The translations under genes were made by a program, and so were the position numbers. A stretch of DNA of 64,000 nt, taken from the NCBI RefSeq assembly GCF_902635505.1, contig NC_045428.1, forward strand, positions 214,886,301 through 214,950,300, written 5' to 3'. Positions 56,950 to 64,000 of this stretch are shown piece after piece (within the stretch, counting starts at the first letter, position 1; the number at the start of each line of letters is the position of its first letter). The notes beneath the pieces were generated by a model, which was not told the DNA's origin, did no database searches, and saw only the letters and a program-made list of their open reading frames with translations. This stretch comes from Sarcophilus harrisii. Lineage: Eukaryota > Chordata > Mammalia > Dasyuromorphia > Dasyuridae.

Positions 56950-58550
56950 CAAAGCTCCAAGAGAAAAATTACAAAGATGCAAAGATCAAACAGATTTATA
57001 AAATACTTACAGGAAATCATTTCTTATGATGGTTAATAGTTTTTTCCTAAAGGCATAAATCTATAGGGCATATTCAGTAAATTGATTTATAAACCTGTGC
57101 AAATATTGGCAACATAGCTCATATGTGAAAGAATTAACCTTTATTCAAACACAAGCATGTGGATTATACCCAAGATTAAACTAACTGGCTTATAACAACG
57201 GTATATAATCCACATGCATTTAAATTAGCAATAATGTGTTTTAATACTGCTAATTTTGAAATGATCAGGGCACAGAAAGAATAATATTACTAAAAGAGAT
57301 TTGAAACTAGAGAATATGTTAGAAATGAATAAGAACTAATTCTGAAGCTATGGGAGAAATAGCACCTAACATTTAAATAGGGGCATAAAGTTTACAAAGA
57401 ACTTTACATAACATTCCTTTTGATCTGTTATAAGACATGATTCTAAGTTGCCAAAAAGCTCAGAAATGGCCAATAAAACGAATATGTGAATATACTATGT
57501 GACTCATGACCTGTACTAGCAGAACAAATGATTCCAAGGCACCATCTATCCCTATCAGATATAGCTTTCAACTTGAATAACCAAAAAATCAAAAAGACTA
57601 TAAATCACAGTCTTTTAAAGTGCTGACTTTTTAGCTTTTTTTTAAGTTTGAACATGAAATTTAAAAATCAGTTGAAAAAAATTTTTGCATCCCTTGAATT
57701 TGAGATTTGCCTTTTATTTACCTCCAATAAGGCAAATGCTGACCAGCAAATTACATTTTGAGAATTCTTAACTTAGGATATTAAGGAAGAAATTCAAATT
57801 CCTGATAATGATTTTGTTTTATCAGAAATGAGAAGTCTACTAGATATATCACTAACATGTTTCTATAGTGCAAAGATGAAAAAGATATAAATAGAATTCT
57901 ACTCAGGTAACTGTTGCTTACAAATTCTAATACTGCAAAAGGGTGATAATGTGCATTAAAAGAACACCTTCCTTATTCTACCTCAGCCTCCATCATTACA
58001 AGATATATTTTTTAGTCTATGTTACTATCACATTATATTCAACTTCAAGGCCACCTTCATTTCACCAGAAAAGATAATTATATTTAACTTTGAAGAGTAT
58101 AAAAATGAGACAAATGACCTTCATGATCCTTGACAAAGTCATTTTGAAAAGTAATTCATTCTATTGCATTATTTTGTTTGCTAATTTTGAAGAATTTAAG
58201 GAGTGGAGAAGAAACCAAGAACAATGATCATTCAAGAAAACTAAGAGAAATATGCTCAGATATCCCTAAACAAAGATATCAAGTGAATATCTGGAAAGAA
58301 AGGACTAAGATATCAAGTATGATCCGACTTAATTCCTTTGTAAAAAATCATCATTAGGGTCATATGATTTGTTACTAAACAAATTAAAGCTTCTTCAGAG
58401 AACTGGTAAATTTAAGGCTTATAAAATTAACTTCAAGAAGAACAAGCCATTTCCAAGAAAACATTAAAAAAATTATAGTGATAACAACTGAAGTAGAAAG
58501 TACTAAAAAAAAATCTTTCACAATTGGATGAATGGTTCAATTGTTTCAAT
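56950..58550. other. CD99: CD99 intron, unassigned
   Basis: AT-rich noncoding sequence. No repeat family recognised and no exon with matching phase. Confidence 0.4.
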
Positions 58551-58552
58551 CA

Positions 58553-60095
58553 ACTTTTTTTTTTTTTTTTTTTTTTTTAATGTCTAAGACACTAGAAGGA
58601 GGGCATACCTCAGTGTCCTGGCGCTATTGCCATACTTATTGGCAGAAATGAATTTGGTGGAAGTGAAGAAAACTTCAAGTTTTCTAGGAGTCAGGGTTTT
58701 GGCCCCATAAAAGTATAATAATAACAATCATCAAGATGATTTATAACCTAAAAGAAAATGGAAAGTAGACTTCCATCCTTATTTCAAAAAAGTCAAAGGT
58801 ACGACCAAACTCTTAAGATCCTCTTGATCTTTTGAACTTGTTGTAACCTATGAGTTAGCGAGAAGAAAAAAAATGTATAGATTTCTTAGAATTCTGACTT
58901 TCTTCAAAACTACGTAAAAGGTCTCCTAGGGGATGAAGGCAATGTCCTTTCAATATTTATTCTGGTTTTGTGGGATAAGAGGCTTTATTTTCATGGCTAA
59001 ATAGGGGAGAGGGAAGAAGCCTTTGAGTCTTATTAGAAAAATAATTATATCTGGTTGATCTTGTAGTCATCACTTGACAGTTGTTCTTTCCTCATTCCTA
59101 GATCTTCGGCTCATCTGAAATGGAAGGTTAAAAGAAAAAATTCAAACTTCTGATATGGTTGCCTAAAATTTTTACTCTTTCAATGTTCTACAGAAAGAGA
59201 GCCTGTGGCTTAAAAAGTTATAATTTGGGGCTTAAAAAAGTAGAAAGCATATATAAATTATAGCCTAGATGGCATAAAGATAGCTAGAAAATAAACAGCA
59301 AAAATCTGAAGCTTTTTAGTTAAAATCAGCATACACATGCATGCATCAAAAAAAAAAAAACAAAAAAACCCAGGAAGGAAGGAAAGATAGAAGGGATAGA
59401 GGAAAGGAGGTAGGGAGGAAGGGAAGAAAGAGCCAGCAGCTTTACAGCTAGCAATAGACTTCTGAAATTACAGTGATGAAACTTCTATGAAAACCAAATG
59501 GACAACAGTCAGATCACCAGTGAATAGTAATAACCAGTCATTCCTGACAGTGGGAAAGCAACACAAATGCCAAGTGACAATAATTTGAACACTCTGCAAA
59601 AGTCAAAACTTGTCAGTATAGGATCAGCCACAAAGTAAGAGAGAAACCTCAATCAATCACTAAAAGCAAACAATGCTGATTTTAGCCACAAAGATGATAT
59701 TAGAGAGACAATAAAAAAGACGAAATGGGCAGTACGAAAGAATATTAATAGCTAAAACATTCAAAACATATATTCTCTAACTCTATTAAAAATGCACAAG
59801 GCACTGATATTCCAAATTTATTTTAAGACATTAGCACAAAGCAATAAAATTCAAAAGCAGTAAGAGGAAAGCTTTTTACATTTAAATATACAAAATTTCA
59901 TCTTGTATTAGAAATTATACCACCTCCCATTTGCACTTTTTCTGAAATATACTTCTTTATTATAAATTTAATAAATTAATACAAATCTCCATATTCTGTG
60001 AGTTATCTGGATATCAGCCCTAACAATTCACCTTCTAGATTTATGTGATCATACTAGTGACAGAAAATAAGGCAGGCTACATAGGACAATTCTGC
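58553..60095. other. CD99: CD99 intron with poly(T) and purine-rich patch
   Basis: A run of about 24 T (about 58555-58578) and a GGAA/GAAGG-rich tract (59370-59432) stand out; otherwise unassigned. Confidence 0.45.
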
Positions 60096-60104
60096 TGAAC
60101 CTAT

Positions 60105-60230
60105 AGAACCATAGATGGAGAGCTGAAAGAGGCCTCTAATTCAAATGCCTTCATTTTTCAGATGAAAAACCTGAGATGTAAGGAAATTAAGGCCAAATCT
60201 CTCTCCCTCACTATAAGACAAACCCAAACA
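60105..60230 (+). repeat. MIR-type SINE 5' portion
   Basis: agaaccatagatggagagct, then cagatgaaaaacctgagatg. Confidence 0.6.
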
Positions 60231-60515
60231 TTCAATTAGCTACTAGTGCTAGATATCTTAACATTAATATTTCTCATTAACAAGGACAGTGAAAAGACTG
60301 ATACTGAATAATTTCAATCTAAATGAGACATCCAGTATTAAAATACCATATAAATATTAACTATTATTATTATTATTACCAGTTATTTTTCTTTCAGTCT
60401 TTAAGATATATTTATGTTTTTAACATTCAAGATGAATAATAAATATATATTATATTTCAAATATAGAACTAGATTTATAAAGAATGAAATCCAGATAATG
60501 GAAGTTCTTTTCACT

Positions 60516-60655
60516 TAGGGCAGCTAAATGGTTCAATGGTTCACCGGGACTGGCGTCAGGAGGACCTGAGTTCAAATTCAGCCTCAGACACTTAACAAGT
60601 CCTAGCTGTGTGACTCTGAGCAAGTCACTTAAACACTTGCCTTATTTATTTGTTT
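60516..60655 (+). repeat. WSINE1-like SINE
   Basis: agggcagctaaatggttcaa, then aggaggacctgagttcaaat, then gctgtgtgactctgagcaag. Antisense to CD99. Confidence 0.9.
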
Positions 60656-60704
60656 TGCAAATAAATAAATAATTTCAATTTTATCTAAAAAGGGTAATTT
60701 TTAA

Positions 60705-60776
60705 TTCTATCATTATAATAGCAAGTATTTATATAGCATTTTAAGGTTTGTAAAACACAGTATGTGTATGTGTGTG

Positions 60777-60817
<41 letters not shown>

Positions 60818-61005
60818 TATATGTTTACATTTGATCTTCACAAAAATTCTAGAAGTTTGAAGATAATATTATCTTGATTTAAAAAAATGAGGAAACTGAG
60901 GTTGAAAGCCTGACTTTCCCAGAGCCATACAATTGGTTAAGGATCTGAAGCAGAATTTGAATTCAGATCTTCCTGACTATAAGTCTACTACACAGTCTAG
61001 ATGGC
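60705..61005 (-). repeat. MIR SINE, minus, split by (TA)n
   Basis: caagtatttatatagcattt, then a TG/TA microsatellite (60761-60825), then gatttaaaaaaatgaggaaa and gaattcagatcttcctgact. Confidence 0.8.
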
Positions 61006-62060
61006 AGATCCTTTTTTATAGAAAACTTACTAGAAGTTTCTTTTTAAAGTTTTAGTTAATACAGCTAAAAGCATCACAGTTTTTTTCTATTTCCAAGTCA
61101 AGTAAGTGGCTCTCCATTACAACTTCCCCTTTATTCATCTTCTTCTTGCCCTAATACAGATGCTGTTTCTTTTAATAGATCCTCCCAAGAAAGTTTTTTT
61201 CCCCCCCCAAAGGCTAGGGAAAAGATCAAAACTTTACTTCAATTCCAAACAATCATGTTTCTAATTAATCACAACCCTCTTAGAATCTTAGACACTTTCA
61301 AAAGTTTCTTTGACTCAGAGAATTTCATGAAATGTCCCGTCACCCTTTCAGAAATTGTTATATTACATATGAAAGTGTTGTTTTTCTTTTTTCAGAAACA
61401 AATATTAAATTTCTAAGTTATCAATTAAACTCTATGCTTTTTCTACAAAGAATCATCAAATTTTCTTACAAAGCAGAGTCATCACCCTCTGCTCTATGAC
61501 TGACATAATTTACCAAAGGAAGAAAAATGATTCTGGGAAGCAGATATGTTTATTTCAGTTGAATTCTTAATGATCCCAAGCAATCAGCTTTAACAAAGAC
61601 AAGAAGCACTGTAATTCTGTACTCATTTCCCCCATCCAATCCTCTCTCCCCTTAGAGTTGTGATACTTCCATGACATTTATCATGTAATTCTCTTAGGGA
61701 GCTATACCCAAAGAGTTCAGCAATCTGGACTACTGATTTGATGTTCAGGGGGAATATAACAGAAGAAATTAAGAAAACATGATATAATATTATCTGCATG
61801 CTATATTTGTAGCAATGACTAATAACAATAGTATAATTTTACTTTTTATGTTCATTTGAGTTCACTTAGGTCTAGTCATTCAACATCTGGACTTCAACTA
61901 CAACAATTCTAGGAAGCCCAGGTTTTTAAATCAATTCCTTTAGCTGATGAGATAAACACATCTATCAAGATTACCTCCAGATTATCTCACTTGGGAATAA
62001 AAGATTAGATAAAGAGAGGAAAGTGAGGGAAATCATGGATGGAGATATTCAATTATTTTT
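61006..62060. other. CD99: CD99 intron, unassigned
   Basis: AT-rich noncoding sequence without a recognised element. Confidence 0.4.
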
Positions 62061-62063
62061 ATT

Positions 62064-62239
62064 GAATTACAGAAAAGGCTGCTAGATGGTACAATGGATA
62101 AAGCACTGGCCCTGAAGTCAGGAGGACCAGAGTTCAAATATGCCCTCAGACACTTAATATCTCCTAGCTGTGTGACGTTGGGCAAGTCACTTAAACCCAA
62201 TTGCCTCAGGGGAGAAAAAAGAAAGAAAGAATTACAGAA
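62064..62239 (+). mobile_element. WSINE1-like SINE with target duplication
   Basis: The body spans 62075-62228: ggctgctagatggtacaatg, then ccagagttcaaatatgccct, then gttgggcaagtcacttaaac, with a gaaa tail. Identical 11-bp flanks gaattacagaa lie at 62064-62074 and 62229-62239. Antisense to CD99. Confidence 0.95.
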
Positions 62240-62254
62240 TTGAACTTATTTATG

Positions 62255-62460
62255 ATTATGTGGGCCTGGAGTCAGGAAGACTCATCTTCCAAAGTTCAAA
62301 TCTATCTCCAGAAACTAAGTAGCCATGAAGCTCCTGGGCAAGTCATTTAATTCTGTTTATCTCAGTTTTCTCATTAAAATCAAATCATTCCAGTTTCTTT
62401 GTCAAGAAAACCTTAAATAGAAAAAAAAAAAAAAATCAGACACAACTAAACAACAAAATT
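62255..62460 (+). repeat. Mar1-like SINE
   Basis: gggcctggagtcaggaagac, then ctgggcaagtcatttaattc, then tcagacacaactaaacaaca. Confidence 0.88.
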
Positions 62461-62544
62461 GATTATGCTTAACAAACTGAGTAGTAAACTCACAACTATA
62501 ACATTGTACATCCTGGTTCTTTTCATTTTGTCTCAACAGCCTGT

Positions 62545-62695
62545 TGGCAGGGGAAAGTGTACTTGTTTCAGTCTAAACTCAAACATTAATAAATAATCTG
62601 AGCAAGTCACTTAACCTCTGAGGTTTGATTTGTTCATCTGTAAAATATGGGAGTTGAGATGATCTCTCAACTCTAACATGATGCTATATCCAGAC
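62545..62695 (+). repeat. MIR SINE
   Basis: tgagcaagtcacttaacctc, then tttgttcatctgtaaaatat, then gatgatctctcaactctaac. Confidence 0.75.
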
Positions 62696-63129
62696 TCTTA
62701 GGTGAAGTGGTTGGTATTTGATTTTTCACCTGAAGGACACTTGGTTATTAGGCTAAAGAAAAAATTGCACAGACTGGCTAACCTTGAAAAAAGTACTTTA
62801 GATGAGTCATAATTGGCTTTACAGGAAATTTCAAAAAAAATACTCTGACAAAAAAAAAAAAAAGATGAAAACTGAGTTTATTGAAATACAGAAACTAATT
62901 TTATCTCTTTTCTGAGAGAACATATGCCCACAGGGTATACCAAGGGAAACAGTCCCTACCACTGAAGAAAGAATCATTTCCTGAATCAGTACCTTCATTT
63001 GAACACAAATAACTTAGATGAGTGGTGGGTATTGGTAATGAACAAAAAATGAGCACTCCAGTAGACATTACCTAAAATGAACATTCTTTCATTGCCTTTG
63101 GAGAAACAACACAGACATTTTTTTACATA

Positions 63130-63230
63130 AAATTATATTTTATAGTATTTTATTTTTTAAATACATGCAAAGATAGTTTTTTACCTCTGCAAAACCTTGC
63201 AACACAAAAATTCTAGAAAAGATTTGGGGG
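63130..63230 (-). repeat. L1 3' UTR terminus, minus
   Basis: tagtattttattttttaaat, then acatgcaaagatagtttttt; the common reversed marsupial L1 3' end. Confidence 0.65.
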
Positions 63231-63279
63231 AGACACAGTAGTAACAAGCTGTGATTTAAACTAGACTTCTAAAGTTTCT

Positions 63280-63590
63280 CCATAGTGTTCAGCACATAGT
63301 AGATGATTAATAAATGCTGGCTGATATTAATAATAACTGGCATTTATATAATACTTACAAGTTTCCAGAGCATTTTTACATATTATCTCATTCAATTCTT
63401 ATAGCAACCCTGTGAGAAAGGAACTATTAATACCCCAGTTTTATGGCAATGAAGATTAAAAGAGTAAATGGGTTAAGTGACTTGTCCATAGGTCACACAG
63501 CTAGTGAGTAATTGAGGCAGACTTCAAACTCTGGAATTTCAATTCCAAGTCCAACACTCTATGCATTATCCAGCTAGGTGCCATTGACTG
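63280..63590 (-). repeat. L2 terminus fragment and MIR SINE, minus
   Basis: An L2-like end (agcacatagtagatgattaa) is followed by reversed MIR: catttatataatacttacaa, then tagcaaccctgtgagaaagg, then taggtcacacagctagtgag. Confidence 0.8.
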
Positions 63591-63669
63591 ACATTTTCAT
63601 AGAAGAAAAAACAGCCTAAGACAAGTTTCTTACTTGCAATCAAAACAGGAATATCTAATGGTACCTTAC

Positions 63670-63783
63670 CATTTCCTTTAAAGCAGAGTTTCTTTTTCTG
63701 GTAAGCAATAAAACTGGATACAGCTCCTGCCAGTGCTACAACCACAGCACTTACAATTCCAGGTATTACTCCAGGGGAATCAG
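63670..63783 (-). CDS. CD99: CD99 exon: membrane-proximal stalk, transmembrane helix and start of tail
   Basis: This 114-nt exon is phase 1 at both ends and encodes 38 residues. It starts ADSPGVIPG, continues with the hydrophobic, small-residue-rich helix IVSAVVVALAGAVSSFIAY (about residues 10-28), and then has the basic stop-transfer and tail start QKKKLCFKGN. The acceptor is a long pyrimidine tract ending in AG just above 63783. The donor is G|GTAAGG at 63670/63669. Human CD99 has the same PGVIPGIV...SSFIAYQKKKLCFKEN arrangement, so the assignment is strong. The exon length is divisible by three, so skipping it would keep the frame and give a form without a membrane anchor; whether that happens is unknown. 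The next exon supplies the completing AA of the Glu codon. Confidence 0.95.
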
Positions 63784-64000
63784 CTCCGAGAAAGAAAAGA
63801 AAAAAAAAATCAACTTACAGAATTCTATTATGAATTTAAGGTTGACCAAAGAGGCAACAGAGTTAAAAAGCAGGATGGGCTCAAATAGGCTGTTACATAA
63901 TTTTTAATAATGACTTATATATAGGAAATGCCAAAATAAAATGTTATGAAGGAAATAAATGATGAAAAATGGAGAAGAGACAGTCACAGGATAACAAACA

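Larger units (their letters stand above)
49290..64000 (-). other. CD99: CD99 gene, 3' half (three coding exons and 3' UTR)
   Basis: CD99 is a small type I membrane glycoprotein of leukocytes and endothelium that takes part in cell adhesion and transendothelial migration. Three minus-strand exons at 63670-63783, 53198-53254 and 49463-49485 join in frame across phase-1 GT..AG introns of about 10.4 and 3.7 kb. They give the membrane-proximal, transmembrane and cytoplasmic parts of the protein. The signal peptide and most of the ectodomain lie beyond position 64000. The transmembrane and juxtamembrane sequence is nearly identical to human CD99 (VIPGIV, SSFIAYQKKKLCFK), which separates it from XG and CD99L2. 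The 3' end is placed by an AATAAA signal near 49309. XG follows on the same strand about 15 kb downstream. Confidence 0.93.

Overview
The window is marsupial nuclear DNA. It is AT-rich and CpG-poor, and it is packed with tRNA-derived marsupial SINEs (head 'gg(g)cagcta..tgg.acagtgga', box-B-like 'gagttcaaat', tail 'tgtgtgacc.tgggcaa'), older MIR- and L2-type repeats, CR1/L3-like remnants, and marsupial-style L1 3' ends. There is no prokaryotic gene organisation. Long ORFs are few; most come from simple repeats or LINE remnants.

Two host genes can be read from their exons, both on the minus strand and head to tail. The 3' half of CD99 lies at the right, with a transmembrane exon at 63670-63783, a cytoplasmic-tail exon at 53198-53254 and a last coding exon at 49463-49485. 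The 5' half of XG (Xg blood-group glycoprotein) lies at the left, with a signal-peptide exon at 34133-34193 and further exons at 20775-20816, 13740-13787 and 3717-3779. All recognised introns are phase 1 with GT..AG ends, and the joined reading frames match the known protein family. The order CD99 then XG in one direction is that of the human pseudoautosomal boundary region on Xp/Yp. In marsupials the orthologues of eutherian Xp genes are expected on an autosome; that part is background knowledge and is not visible in the sequence.

Layout by + coordinate: 1-34200, XG exons 1-4 and long introns rich in L2, MIR, SINE, LTR and microsatellite sequence; 34200-49290, about 15 kb between the genes with L1, CR1-like and MIR debris; 49290-64000, CD99 3' exons and introns with several marsupial SINEs, all in antisense orientation to the gene, two of them with clear target-site duplications. 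The rest of XG (beyond position 1) and the 5' half of CD99 (beyond 64000) lie outside the window.

Structures that the genes do not explain include a near-perfect 92-base hairpin in a CD99 intron (50974-51065), a 27-bp-arm palindrome inside a microsatellite (15975-16036), three copies of an unnamed repeat with an expanded microsatellite core between 11.4 and 16.6 kb, two local duplications, an LTR inserted inside an older SINE, and a truncated L1 with a 21-bp identical target-site duplication. I saw no RNA genes, CRISPR arrays or novel multi-gene system.
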